64,000 bases of DNA from Pontimicrobium aquaticum (GCF_005047595.1 NZ_SUPL01000003.1:310001-374000); one strand, 5' to 3'; positions 17,828 through 26,566 are shown, counted from the stretch's first letter. The notes: a model not told the origin generated them from the sequence alone. Numbers and translations are program-made.

Positions 17828-18583
17828 GTGATAAAAATTTTCCGTCGTGTAAGACAAAACCTCATTCTGGAAAACAAAACATCCAAATATTTTAAATATG
17901 CCATTGGTGAAATAATACTTGTGGTCATAGGTATTCTAATTGCTCTTAGCATTAATAATTGGAATGAAAAAAGAAAAACTCACAACCAGCTACAAGGTTA
18001 TTTAAATGGTATTAGTAAAAATATTCAATCAGACACCATCGAAATTAACATTATAAAAGCCTTAAGAGAACGCCAAAACCTTGCTGCTAAGGACTATGTC
18101 AAATACACTTATATGGATTCTATGCCAATACAATTAGTTCCTAAAATAGCACCAATACTTGGAGAACAATATTTAAATGTCAACCAATCTGGTTTTGACG
18201 CTTTAAAAAACTCTGGTTATATCGCTAATCTACAAGGCACAGCCCTAGAGGATGCTATTTACGATTATTACTCTTATTATGAAGAAATACATGAAAGCGA
18301 AACAAGTTTAAATAATTTTATTGAGAATATGGAAGCAGGACTCTATGATGGAGAATATGAAGATGTAGTCATAGTATATAAGGTTTTTGCCAGTTTAAAA
18401 TCACCCAACGAGTTTTCTAAAAAAGATCTGCAAAAAGCTTTAAAGCAACTTTATAATAATTCCAAAATGCTAGGCATTATGCAACGTGTGGCGTCAGAAG
18501 AATACTTTTTTGTTTATGATAGTTTAAAAACTAAAGGACAAAAAATTGTAACCCTAATTAAAAAAGAATTTGACAATGATTAA
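17828..18583 (+). CDS. DUF6090 membrane protein inside the kynurenine operon (GTG start)
   Basis: A 251-residue protein with the DUF6090 N terminus: a basic segment IKIFRRVRQNLI, then KTSKYFKYAIGEI and one membrane helix (about residues 29-43), then NNWNEKRK and a roughly 200-residue, probably periplasmic helical domain. The start is GTG at 17828; the ATG two bases upstream is out of frame. The function is unknown. It is co-directional with the kynurenine genes, 70 bases after RidA. Its stop codon overlaps a 9-codon remnant of another DUF6090 start at 18576. A paralogue is at 41811-42560. Confidence 0.85.
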   Translation: MIKIFRRVRQNLILENKTSKYFKYAIGEIILVVIGILIALSINNWNEKRKTHNQLQGYLNGISKNIQSDTIEINIIKALRERQNLAAKDYVKYTYMDSMPIQLVPKIAPILGEQYLNVNQSGFDALKNSGYIANLQGTALEDAIYDYYSYYEEIHESETSLNNFIENMEAGLYDGEYEDVVIVYKVFASLKSPNEFSKKDLQKALKQLYNNSKMLGIMQRVASEEYFFVYDSLKTKGQKIVTLIKKEFDND

Positions 18584-18605
18584 ATTCTTGAGAAACGTCA
18601 TATAA
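18576..18605 (+). pseudogene. Remnant of a DUF6090 gene start (nine codons)
   Basis: ATG ATT AAA TTC encodes MIKF, and the frame continues LRNVI before a stop. This is the DUF6090 N-terminal signature (compare MIKFFRLLRK at 41811). The ATG overlaps the stop of the DUF6090 gene before it in the same way as elsewhere in the window. The rest of the gene is absent. Confidence 0.5.
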
Positions 18606-18632
18606 AAACTCCAGATATCTTAAATTTACAAT

Positions 18633-20072
18633 ATGAACATCCAAAACTATATAAATGGTAATTTTCATAATCCAATTCAAGGTAATTGGTTAAATAACTA
18701 TAACCCTTCAAACGGAGAAATTTATAGTCAAACACCTAACTCTTCAAAAGAAGATGTAGAAAATGCTTATATCGCTGCAAAATCTGCTTTTCCATCGTGG
18801 TCGCAAACTACATTAGAAGAACGTAGCAGAATCATGCTCAAAATTTCTGAAGGTATCGAAGCTAATCTTGATAGATTAGCAGAAGCCGAAAGTAAAGATA
18901 ATGGTAAACCCATTTGGTTAGCAAAAGCTATAGACATTCCAAGAGCATCTAGTAATTTTAGATTCTTTGCCAATGCCATTACACAATTTGCCAGCGAAAG
19001 CCATGAAAGTGTTGGTCAACAAGCTATTAATTATACGTTAAGACAACCTATTGGTGTTGTTGGTTGTATCTCACCATGGAATCTTCCACTCTATTTATTT
19101 ACTTGGAAAATTGCACCTGCTATCGCAGCAGGAAACTGTGTAGTCGCCAAACCAAGCGAAGTCACACCAATGACAGCCTATTTGTTAGGTGATATACTTA
19201 AAGAAGCTGGTCTCCCAAAAGGTGTACTAAATATTGTTCATGGCTTAGGTCCTACAACTGGACAAGCCATTGTAGAGCATCCAGACATTAAAGCGATTTC
19301 GTTTACTGGAGGCACAGCAACAGGAGCACATATTGCAAAAGTTGCTGCTCCAATGTTTAAAAAACTGTCTCTAGAGCTTGGTGGTAAAAATCCAAACATC
19401 ATTTTTGCTGATTGCGATTATGATGATATGCTAACAACAACCGTTCGCTCATCGTTTGCTAATCAAGGACAGATATGTTTGTGTGGCAGCCGAATTTTTG
19501 TGGAAAAATCCATTTATGAACAGTTCAAAAAAGATTTTGTTGAGCGTGTTAAAAATATGAAAGTTGGACATCCATCAGATGAAAAAACAAAAATTGGAGC
19601 ATTGGTTTCTAAAGCTCATTTAGAAAAAGTGTTGAGTTATGTTGACATTGCTAAAGATGAAGGTGGAAAAGTAATATGTGGTGGAAACAAAGTAACCGTT
19701 GAAGGTTATGAAAATGGTTACTATATGGAACCAACAATTATTGAAATTGAGACTGACGAATGTCGTGTAAATCAGGAAGAAATTTTTGGTCCTGTAGTGA
19801 CCATTATGCCTTTTAGTAATGAAGACAAAGTATTACAAATGGCTAACAAAGTAAAATATGGGTTATCTGCTACACTTTGGACAAACAACTTAAAACGTAC
19901 TATGCGAATGAGTAACCAATTGCAAGCAGGAATTGTTTGGATAAACACATGGCTCATGCGAGATTTACGCACACCATTTGGAGGTTTAAAAGATTCAGGT
20001 GTTGGTCGTGAAGGTGGTTTTGAATCACTTCGCTTTTTTACAGAAGCAAAAAATGTATGCATAAAATATTAA
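18633..20072 (+). CDS. Aldehyde dehydrogenase, probable 2-aminomuconic 6-semialdehyde dehydrogenase
   Basis: An NAD-dependent ALDH of 479 residues. The oxyanion Asn is in ISPWN (N150), the NAD-binding loop is FTGGTATG (about 224-231), the general base is E248 in SLELGGKNP, and the catalytic Cys is C282 in NQGQICLCGSRI. In a cluster with 3-hydroxyanthranilate dioxygenase and ACMS decarboxylase, the natural substrate is 2-aminomuconic semialdehyde, giving 2-aminomuconate. That is inference from context; the ALDH superfamily call is certain. Its stop is one base from the SDR start. Confidence 0.92.
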   Translation: MNIQNYINGNFHNPIQGNWLNNYNPSNGEIYSQTPNSSKEDVENAYIAAKSAFPSWSQTTLEERSRIMLKISEGIEANLDRLAEAESKDNGKPIWLAKAIDIPRASSNFRFFANAITQFASESHESVGQQAINYTLRQPIGVVGCISPWNLPLYLFTWKIAPAIAAGNCVVAKPSEVTPMTAYLLGDILKEAGLPKGVLNIVHGLGPTTGQAIVEHPDIKAISFTGGTATGAHIAKVAAPMFKKLSLELGGKNPNIIFADCDYDDMLTTTVRSSFANQGQICLCGSRIFVEKSIYEQFKKDFVERVKNMKVGHPSDEKTKIGALVSKAHLEKVLSYVDIAKDEGGKVICGGNKVTVEGYENGYYMEPTIIEIETDECRVNQEEIFGPVVTIMPFSNEDKVLQMANKVKYGLSATLWTNNLKRTMRMSNQLQAGIVWINTWLMRDLRTPFGGLKDSGVGREGGFESLRFFTEAKNVCIKY

Positions 20073-20073
20073 T

Positions 20074-20856
20074 ATGAATTTAAACTTAAACAATAAAAAA
20101 GCCCTCGTTTGTGGAAGCACTGCAGGAATTGGTAAAGCCACAGCAATGGCTTTAGCAGCAGAAGGTGTACAAGTCACACTTATTGCACGAAACGAACACA
20201 AACTAAAAGCTGTTTTAGAAGAATTACCTCAACAACGTCAACACGATTACATTGTAGCAGACTTCTCTAATCCTTTAGAATTAAAACAAAAAGTTTCAGA
20301 TTACATCTCTAATAATCATGGTTTCCATATTCTTGTCAATAATACTGGAGGTCCAAAAGGAGGTCCTGTGTTCTCTGCTGACGTTTCTGAATTTGAAAGT
20401 GCTTTTACACAGCATTTAAAATGCAATCATGTCTTGGTGCAAACTGTAGTTCCTTTAATGAAAACTGAAGGTTTTGGCAGAATTATCAATGTGATTTCCA
20501 CGTCTGTAAAGCAACCCTTAGATGGGTTAGGCGTGAGTAACACCATTCGCGGAGCTGTAGCCAATTGGAGTAAAACTTTAGCCAATGAATTAGGTCAATT
20601 TGGTATTACAGTCAATAATGTACTACCTGGAGCCACAGGAACAGAACGTTTAACAGAAATTATAAAAAACAAATCGGCTAAAACAGGAAAACCGGAAGAA
20701 GAAGCTGCAAACGACATGAAAAATGCAATTCCTGCAAAACGTTTTGCCAAACCAGAAGAACTAGCTGCAGCTATAACATTTTTAGCAAGTGAATGCGCAA
20801 GTTATATTAACGGAATTAACCTTCCCGTTGATGGCGGACGAACAAAATCTTTGTAA
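20074..20856 (+). CDS. SDR-family protein lacking the YxxxK catalytic pair
   Basis: A 260-residue Rossmann protein of the short-chain dehydrogenase fold. It has the cofactor loop GSTAGIGKA (14-22), NNTGG (89-93), the catalytic-Ser region NVISTSV (139-145) and the C-terminal YINGINLPVDGGRT. Where classical members have YxxxK followed by a small-residue helix, this protein has SNTIRGAV (155-162), so Tyr is Ser and Lys is Arg. It is one base downstream of the ALDH and 25 bases upstream of the dioxygenase, so it is part of the kynurenine operon. Its reaction is unknown; an aminomuconate-level reduction or a non-redox role are possibilities only. Confidence 0.85.
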   Translation: MNLNLNNKKALVCGSTAGIGKATAMALAAEGVQVTLIARNEHKLKAVLEELPQQRQHDYIVADFSNPLELKQKVSDYISNNHGFHILVNNTGGPKGGPVFSADVSEFESAFTQHLKCNHVLVQTVVPLMKTEGFGRIINVISTSVKQPLDGLGVSNTIRGAVANWSKTLANELGQFGITVNNVLPGATGTERLTEIIKNKSAKTGKPEEEAANDMKNAIPAKRFAKPEELAAAITFLASECASYINGINLPVDGGRTKSL

Positions 20857-20881
20857 CTTTATAACATAAAAAATTAGCATC

Positions 20882-21418
20882 ATGAGTAAATTATATCCTC
20901 CAATAAATTTTAAAGCATGGATTGATGAAAACCGACATCTTCTTAAACCACCAGTTGGTAATAAAGTAGTCTGGAAAGATGGTGATTTTATTGTCATGGT
21001 TGTTGGTGGTCCAAACAGCAGAAAAGATTATCATTATAACGAAACTCCAGAGTTTTTCTATCAGATTGAAGGTGATATTGTACTGAAAGTAATTGATAAA
21101 GGCACTCCAAAAGACATTCACATTAAAGAAGGTGAAATATTTTTATTACCTCCAAAAGTACCACATTCACCTCAGCGTGGAGCAAACACTGTAGGCTTGG
21201 TAATTGAATATCCAAGAGACAAAGGTGTACAAGACGCTTTACTATGGTTTTGTGAAAACTGCACGACGAAACTATACGAAGAGGATTTTACATTAGACAA
21301 TATAGAAACAGATATGCCAGTAATTTTTGATAAATACTATGGTGATAAAGATAAGCGTACATGCCCAAATTGTGGCGAAGTAATGCAGCCACCAAAAAAG
21401 GTTCAGGTAGAAGAATAA
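20882..21418 (+). CDS. nbaC: 3-hydroxyanthranilate 3,4-dioxygenase
   Basis: A non-haem Fe(II) cupin enzyme that opens 3-hydroxyanthranilate to 2-amino-3-carboxymuconate semialdehyde. Iron ligands fit H51 (DYHYNE), E57 (TPEFFYQIEGD) and H95 (PHSPQRGANT). A C-terminal rubredoxin-like site is complete, with C124 and C127 in WFCENC and C161 and C164 in RTCPNC, as in the bacterial 170-180 residue enzymes. The 178-residue length is normal. It is followed by ACMS decarboxylase, the next step of the pathway, across a repeat-filled gap. Confidence 0.96.
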   Translation: MSKLYPPINFKAWIDENRHLLKPPVGNKVVWKDGDFIVMVVGGPNSRKDYHYNETPEFFYQIEGDIVLKVIDKGTPKDIHIKEGEIFLLPPKVPHSPQRGANTVGLVIEYPRDKGVQDALLWFCENCTTKLYEEDFTLDNIETDMPVIFDKYYGDKDKRTCPNCGEVMQPPKKVQVEE

Positions 21419-21430
21419 ATTGTTTTTTTT

Positions 21431-21502
21431 TCGTCATTACGAGGAAGTATGACGAAGTAATTTCTTAATAATAAAAAGATTGCCATGGCAAAAAGCTTCG
21501 CA
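21431..21502 (+). repeat. Palindromic repeat between the dioxygenase and ACMSD genes
   Basis: CGTCATTACGAGGAAG on the left and AGCTTCGCAATGACA on the right are near inverted complements, flanking an AT-rich centre and GATTGCCATGGC. The arms resemble the widespread 'CGTCATTGCGAGG...' intergenic repeat. Its right arm contains ATG codons that extend the downstream reading frame upstream. A partial relative lies at 35215-35252. Confidence 0.6.
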
Positions 21503-21511
21503 ATGACAAAT

Positions 21512-22597
21512 ATGGAAAAACGAAAACTAAGAATAAACGGTCACTCTCATCTTCTTCCCTATCCTGAGGAGATTCCTCAATTTATGAAAGACAAGGGTAT
21601 TTTTTGGGTAGATAAAGACCGAAAATTTATGCTCCAAAAAGATTGGAACCGTCCAATAACAGATTCTAGTTTTTTCTTAAATGAAAAGTTAGCGTGGATG
21701 GAACGCTTTAATATAGACCACGCTGTTGTGTTGAATCTTTCTCAACTTTATGGCAATGGGTTACGTGTAGAGGAAATGAAACAAGCACTTCGTTTTCAAA
21801 ACGATTTTAATGCGAAAATCCAGAGAGAAAATCCTAGTAAATTCACCTGTGGATTTGTAGTACATCCTGGATTTGTTCGTGGTGCATGTTGGGAAATTGA
21901 ACGCTGTGTTGAAGAGTTAGAAATGCAATTACTATGCCTACCAACGCATTACATGGATACCATTGGTACTTGGCGTTGCATTTTTGATGAAGAAAACGAA
22001 CCGATTTTTGAACTTGCAAATAAATACAATTTAGCAGTTGAAATTCATCCTTATGATGGTGAAAAATTCATAAAATTGGAAAATACCTCTTGGCGTTTTC
22101 ATCTTATTTGGATGTTGGCGCAATGTGCAGATGCTTATCATTTTTTGACCTTAAACGGTTATCAAGATAAATATCCAAACATGAGAACCTGTTTTGCTCA
22201 TGGAGGTCAATTAGCACAAATAAATTTAGGAAGACGTATTCAAGGTTTTGATGGTCGTCCAGATTTGTTCGAAGGCAAAAGTCATCCAAGAAAAGCCGTA
22301 GGTCATAAAAATATATTTTTTGACACATTAGTTCACGATACTGGAGGATTACATTTATTGATTAAGAACCAAGGTTCTAAACAAGTGCTAATGGGGCTAG
22401 ACGACCCTTATCCACTTGGTGAAATGGAAAGCGAAAAGCAAAGTTCTTATCCTGGAAAAATTTTAGATTTAGCCATAGACCAGGATATTATCACAGAAGA
22501 TGAACGTGATGCCATTTGGGAAGATAATGTTATACAATGGTTGTGTGGAGATGATGAAACTGCCAAACAAAAGTTAGTTAATAGAATTTTAGCCTAA
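21512..22597 (+). CDS. nbaD: 2-amino-3-carboxymuconate-6-semialdehyde decarboxylase (ACMSD)
   Basis: An amidohydrolase-superfamily decarboxylase turning ACMS into 2-aminomuconic semialdehyde and so diverting it from quinolinate. The metal motif is INGHSHLL near the N terminus (H11 and H13 counting from MEKRK). Further ligands fit the His in VEIHPYDG, the His in CFAHGGQLAQ and the Asp in GLDDPYPLG. The start at 21512 is chosen because the frame from 21485 to there is encoded by the right arm of a palindromic repeat. The length is then 361 residues, in the normal range. Its stop overlaps the next start by one base (TAATG). Confidence 0.93.
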   Translation: MEKRKLRINGHSHLLPYPEEIPQFMKDKGIFWVDKDRKFMLQKDWNRPITDSSFFLNEKLAWMERFNIDHAVVLNLSQLYGNGLRVEEMKQALRFQNDFNAKIQRENPSKFTCGFVVHPGFVRGACWEIERCVEELEMQLLCLPTHYMDTIGTWRCIFDEENEPIFELANKYNLAVEIHPYDGEKFIKLENTSWRFHLIWMLAQCADAYHFLTLNGYQDKYPNMRTCFAHGGQLAQINLGRRIQGFDGRPDLFEGKSHPRKAVGHKNIFFDTLVHDTGGLHLLIKNQGSKQVLMGLDDPYPLGEMESEKQSSYPGKILDLAIDQDIITEDERDAIWEDNVIQWLCGDDETAKQKLVNRILA

Positions 22598-23241
22598 TGA
22601 ATTTTTTACCAGAAGATATAGATGAATACGTTGTAAAACATTCTGAAGATGAACCAGAATTGTTACAACAACTCAATAGAGAAACCTATCAAAAAATACT
22701 ACAACCGCGAATGCTTAGTGGCCATTATCAAGGTCGTGTTTTAAGCATGATTTCTAAATTGGTTAATCCAAAAAATATTCTAGAAATAGGTACTTATACA
22801 GGTTATTCTGCTATTTGTTTAGCCGAGGGCATGAAAGAAACTGGTGAGCTACACACTATTGATATTAATGAAGAACTGTATGATTTTCAACGTAAATACT
22901 TCAATAAATCTGATTATGGAAAACAGATTATTCAACACTTAGGTGATGCGTTAGATATTATTCCAAAATTGGATAAAAATTTCGATTTGGTATTTATTGA
23001 TGCCGATAAAGAAAACTACGCTAACTATTTTCATACTGTTATTGAAAAGGTAAATCAGGGAGGAATCATTTTATCTGACAATGTATTATGGAGTGGTAAA
23101 ATTTTAGAAACTAAATTTAAAAAAGAAGATACTTCAACACCTGCTCTTATTAAATATAACAAATTATTAAAAGAAGATTCGAGAATTGAAACTGTAATGC
23201 TACCTATAAGAGATGGATTAACTATTGCCAGAAAAGTATAA
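22597..23241 (+). CDS. O-methyltransferase, class I SAM-dependent
   Basis: A 214-residue enzyme of the catechol/caffeoyl-CoA O-methyltransferase family. SAM-binding motif I is ILEIGTYTGYSAICLAEG (about 67-84), ELHTIDINEEL is motif II, and the metal-binding Asp lies in DLVFIDADKENY. SDNVLWSGKI follows. Its start overlaps the ACMSD stop, so the two are probably translationally coupled, and it closes the operon. A hydroxylated aromatic intermediate of the kynurenine route is a possible acceptor; this is inference from position. It converges on tatA with 7 bases between the stops. Confidence 0.9.
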   Translation: MNFLPEDIDEYVVKHSEDEPELLQQLNRETYQKILQPRMLSGHYQGRVLSMISKLVNPKNILEIGTYTGYSAICLAEGMKETGELHTIDINEELYDFQRKYFNKSDYGKQIIQHLGDALDIIPKLDKNFDLVFIDADKENYANYFHTVIEKVNQGGIILSDNVLWSGKILETKFKKEDTSTPALIKYNKLLKEDSRIETVMLPIRDGLTIARKV

Positions 23242-23248
23242 CAAAACA

Positions 23249-23536
23249 CTATAACTTTCGCTTTACCGAACCTGTAAAGTCATCTAAACCATCCTTTACT
23301 TTGTTAATTTCCTCATTGACATCTTTTACAACATCGGTATCGATACCATGATTTTCAGCACTTTTAGCAATTTCGTGTTTAATATCGTTAGTAGCATCTT
23401 TAAGTGTGCGCATACCTTTTCCTAAACCTCTTGCTATTTCAGGAATTTTATCAGCACCAAATACCATCACCACTATAAAAAGTATAAAGGTAATTTCGGC
23501 ACCACTAATAAATAAAAATGTTGCTTGCTGTAACAT
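23249..23536 (-). CDS. tatA: Twin-arginine translocase subunit TatA/TatE family
   Basis: A 95-residue Tat subunit. One N-terminal membrane helix (GAEITFILFIVVMVF, about residues 12-26) is followed by the hinge FGADKIPEIARGLGKGMRTLKDA and an amphipathic helix, then a charged tail. The order matches TatA more than TatB. Tat exports folded, often cofactor-bearing proteins through the inner membrane. tatC is not in the window. The upstream M1 peptidase on the same strand is separated by a terminator. Confidence 0.88.
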   Translation of the reverse strand: MLQQATFLFISGAEITFILFIVVMVFGADKIPEIARGLGKGMRTLKDATNDIKHEIAKSAENHGIDTDVVKDVNEEINKVKDGLDDFTGSVKRKL

Positions 23537-23561
23537 GGTACAAATATAATGAGTAAGTATA

Positions 23562-23590
23562 AAAAAACCGACTTAAAAAAGTCGGTTTTA
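23562..23590 (-). terminator. Terminator of the M1 peptidase gene
   Basis: AAACCGACTT and AAGTCGGTTT form a 10-bp stem (23565-23588). On the minus strand it is followed by a T tract. It lies between the M1 peptidase stop and the tatA start. Confidence 0.8.
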
Positions 23591-23611
23591 ATATTTTATT
23601 ATAAACTATTT

Positions 23612-25909
23612 CTAGTTTTTGTTCTTAAATTGATCAAACTTACTTTGTTTCACCTCTTTAGGCCAAGAGTTGTTTGATGTGTCAATATCTGCAGTTTCTA
23701 AATCTGGATCTACTTTAATAGACACAATTTCTTTCTCAGAAGCTATAGATTTGCTTACCTCGCTATCATTATGTCTCCAAATTTCGGCTGGATATGTTTC
23801 GCGTTTTTTAGTTCCATCTGCATATTCATATTCAACAATAATTGGCATTACCAAACCTCCTGGTTTGTTAAACGTAACATTGTAAATATACTTAGGTGAT
23901 TTAATATTTTTACGCTCTTCTGCAGTAAAATTATCCATTAAATATTCTTTTAAAGTTGGCGCATTTTCTAGTGTAGATTTATTCCTTAAGGCTTCATTAA
24001 ACTCTTCGCTACCTTCTTCTACCATATATACTAACGGAGGTAAATCTTCAACCTTCATACCGTTTCTACTAGCAATGTTTTCAACAATATCTTTAGGTGC
24101 ATCTGTTACATACATTTTCTTAACTTCTTTAACACCTATATCAGTCCAATCTGTAGTATAGAACCAACCTCTCCAGAACCAATCAAGATCCATAGCTGAG
24201 GCGTCTTCCATAGTTCTAAAGAAATCTTCAGGAGTTGGATGCTTAAATTTCCAACGATTCGCATATTCTTTAAAAGCATAATCAAATAACTCCCGTCCCA
24301 TAATAGTTTCACGTAAAATATTTAATCCTGTTGCAGGTTTTGCATAAGCGTTATTCCCGAATTGATAAGTATTTAAACCTTTACTCATAATTGGTGCTAA
24401 ATAGTCTTGATCTGTACTCATATAAGGTACAATGTTTTTTGCAGGTCCACGTCTAGCTGGAAATACAGTGTCTCCCTCAGCTAAAGCTTCAGGGTATTTT
24501 TCACCAAAGTCTAATTCAGCTACATATTGTACAAAAGTATTTAAACCTTCATCCATCCATGTCCATTGACGCTCATCACTATTTACAATCATAGGGAAAA
24601 AGTTATGTCCAACTTCGTGGATAATCACACCTTGCATACCATATCTTGTTCTTTTAGGAATCGTACCATCTGGATTAGGTCGTCCATAGTTGTAGCAAAT
24701 CATTGGATATTCCATTCCCATAGGTGCATTAGCAGAAATAGCTTTATGATAAGGATAATCGAAAGTCATTCTTGAATAAGAAATTAATGTACTAGCAACT
24801 GTCTTAGTTGACCAATCTCCCCATAAAGGATTAGCTTCAGGTGGATACATTGATACTGCCATTACATCTTTATTTCCAATTTTAACTGCCATCATATCCC
24901 AAATAAACTTTCTTGATGTTGCCCATCCAAAATCACGAACATTTTCAGCATATAGTTTCCATGTTTTTTTAGCTTTACTTTTCTTTTTAGCTGCTGCTTC
25001 GGCTTCTTTTTGAGTTATTATTTCTACTGGCTCATCATAAGATTTCTTAGCCTTTTCATAACGCTTCATCATTTCTTTTGTAAACACTTCACTTCTATTC
25101 ATTAAGCGTCCTGTACCATCTAAAACATGATCAGCAGGAACTGTAATGTTTACTTCAAAATTACCGAATGGTAAAGCAAATTCGTCACGTCCAAAAAATT
25201 GAGCGTTTTGCCATCCTTCTACATCATTATATACTGCCATTCTAGGATAGAATTGTGCCATTACGTATATTTTGTTGTCTGTTTCAGGGAAATATTCAAA
25301 CCCTGAGCGACCTCCTTCAGTTACGTGATTGTTAATGTTATACCACCACTTAATTTGAAACGAAAACTTGTCGCCAGTATTCATTGCCTTTGGTAATTCA
25401 ATACGCATCATAGTACCATTAATCATGTGAGGTAATGGTTTTCCATTAACGTCGCTTACTTGTTGAATATTAAATCCTCTCTCTGGAGCTTCTTCCATGT
25501 AGTTTTTTGAGAAGTTAGCTGCTGGTTGCAATTTTTGAGTGCCACCACTCTCTATTAAAGGTGTTTTAGAGTCTTTTGCTCTCATGTTTTGGTCTAATTG
25601 TACCCATAAAAACTTTAACTCGTCAGGTGAATTATTTGTGTAAGTAATGGTTTCGAATCCTGATAGTCTTGCCTTTTCATCATCTAATTCGAGATCCATT
25701 TTATAATCAGCTTGCTGTTGGTAATAAGCTGGTCCTGGTGCACCAGATCCAGTTCTAAACATGTTAGGTGTTGCAAATTCATCATACAACTGACGAAACT
25801 TGTTAATATTAACATGTCCTGGTTTACGTTCAGCCTTTTCTTGCTCTTGAGCAAAAACTCCTACTGAAATAAAGAACGCCGATAGTAGGAAATACTTAAG
25901 TTTTTTCAT
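23612..25909 (-). CDS. Exported M1-family metallopeptidase
   Basis: A 765-residue zinc aminopeptidase-like protein with a signal peptide ending GVFAQ (about residue 20). The zinc site VIIHEVGHNFFPMIVNSDE is followed by WTWMDEGLNTF, giving HExxH-18-E. GMEYPMICYN stands where classical M1 enzymes have the GxMEN exopeptidase motif, so the substrate end-recognition differs from aminopeptidase N. The N-terminal beta domain carries WVQLDQNMRAK. It is probably periplasmic. Downstream of it is a terminator, and upstream on the same strand is the DUF6702 protein. Confidence 0.92.
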   Translation of the reverse strand: MKKLKYFLLSAFFISVGVFAQEQEKAERKPGHVNINKFRQLYDEFATPNMFRTGSGAPGPAYYQQQADYKMDLELDDEKARLSGFETITYTNNSPDELKFLWVQLDQNMRAKDSKTPLIESGGTQKLQPAANFSKNYMEEAPERGFNIQQVSDVNGKPLPHMINGTMMRIELPKAMNTGDKFSFQIKWWYNINNHVTEGGRSGFEYFPETDNKIYVMAQFYPRMAVYNDVEGWQNAQFFGRDEFALPFGNFEVNITVPADHVLDGTGRLMNRSEVFTKEMMKRYEKAKKSYDEPVEIITQKEAEAAAKKKSKAKKTWKLYAENVRDFGWATSRKFIWDMMAVKIGNKDVMAVSMYPPEANPLWGDWSTKTVASTLISYSRMTFDYPYHKAISANAPMGMEYPMICYNYGRPNPDGTIPKRTRYGMQGVIIHEVGHNFFPMIVNSDERQWTWMDEGLNTFVQYVAELDFGEKYPEALAEGDTVFPARRGPAKNIVPYMSTDQDYLAPIMSKGLNTYQFGNNAYAKPATGLNILRETIMGRELFDYAFKEYANRWKFKHPTPEDFFRTMEDASAMDLDWFWRGWFYTTDWTDIGVKEVKKMYVTDAPKDIVENIASRNGMKVEDLPPLVYMVEEGSEEFNEALRNKSTLENAPTLKEYLMDNFTAEERKNIKSPKYIYNVTFNKPGGLVMPIIVEYEYADGTKKRETYPAEIWRHNDSEVSKSIASEKEIVSIKVDPDLETADIDTSNNSWPKEVKQSKFDQFKNKN

Positions 25910-26062
25910 TAGTAAATATTTAATTGTTTAAAAAGATCAGAAATAATTACCCTTAAATAATTGTAATTGTAGAAAATAACTCTACTTAGGGAAAAAATTA
26001 ACTGTTGTTGGTTACAAATTTTATTGGTTGAAATTAACAATTTTTAAGGAATTTTTAACCTT

Positions 26063-26566
26063 TTAGTTAAAGTTTAACACTCCTTTATCATTTTGCGGAA
26101 TTAGCATAAAACTCTTATTTCTAGAATTTATTTTAGTCTTGACTAAATTTTGTTGTTCATCGAAAACATCAAAAAGTATTTGATTGGTAATTTCGAAAGA
26201 ATCTATTTTAGAAACACCTTTTATTTCTAAATAAAAATATACTATATCATCTTCGTATTCTTTTCCCAAAAACTCAAAATTTTTAAGCTCATTATTAATA
26301 GTTACTTTTAACTTAGTTTTTAAATACTTTTCTGTGTAAGCATTTATTTGAGCTTCATCTTTACCAAAATTCATGGTTATATTATTATCGTATCTCTCTC
26401 GTAGCATTTTTTCAAAGTCATCAATAAAAACCCTAGATATTATTTGTACTGATTGTTGTTCTTTAACAAATTCAATATCTGTAACACTAACATAGTATTT
26501 GTGTGCTACTGAAAATGATAATAACGGAATAGCAATTAGAAAAACTAATAACTTTCTTATTTTCAT
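26063..26566 (-). CDS. DUF6702-like exported protein
   Basis: A 167-residue protein from the ATG at 26566, which puts a signal peptide (KIRKLLVFLIAIPLLSFSVA) at the very N terminus; the upstream ATG at 26593 would add nine uncharacteristic residues. The mature start HKYYVSVTDIEFV and the phrase VQIISRVFIDDFEKMLRERY are what I recall of DUF6702, often beside M1 peptidases in Flavobacteriaceae. The function is unknown. It lies about 150 bases upstream of the M1 gene on the same strand, so functional linkage is plausible but unproven. Confidence 0.7.
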   Translation of the reverse strand: MKIRKLLVFLIAIPLLSFSVAHKYYVSVTDIEFVKEQQSVQIISRVFIDDFEKMLRERYDNNITMNFGKDEAQINAYTEKYLKTKLKVTINNELKNFEFLGKEYEDDIVYFYLEIKGVSKIDSFEITNQILFDVFDEQQNLVKTKINSRNKSFMLIPQNDKGVLNFN

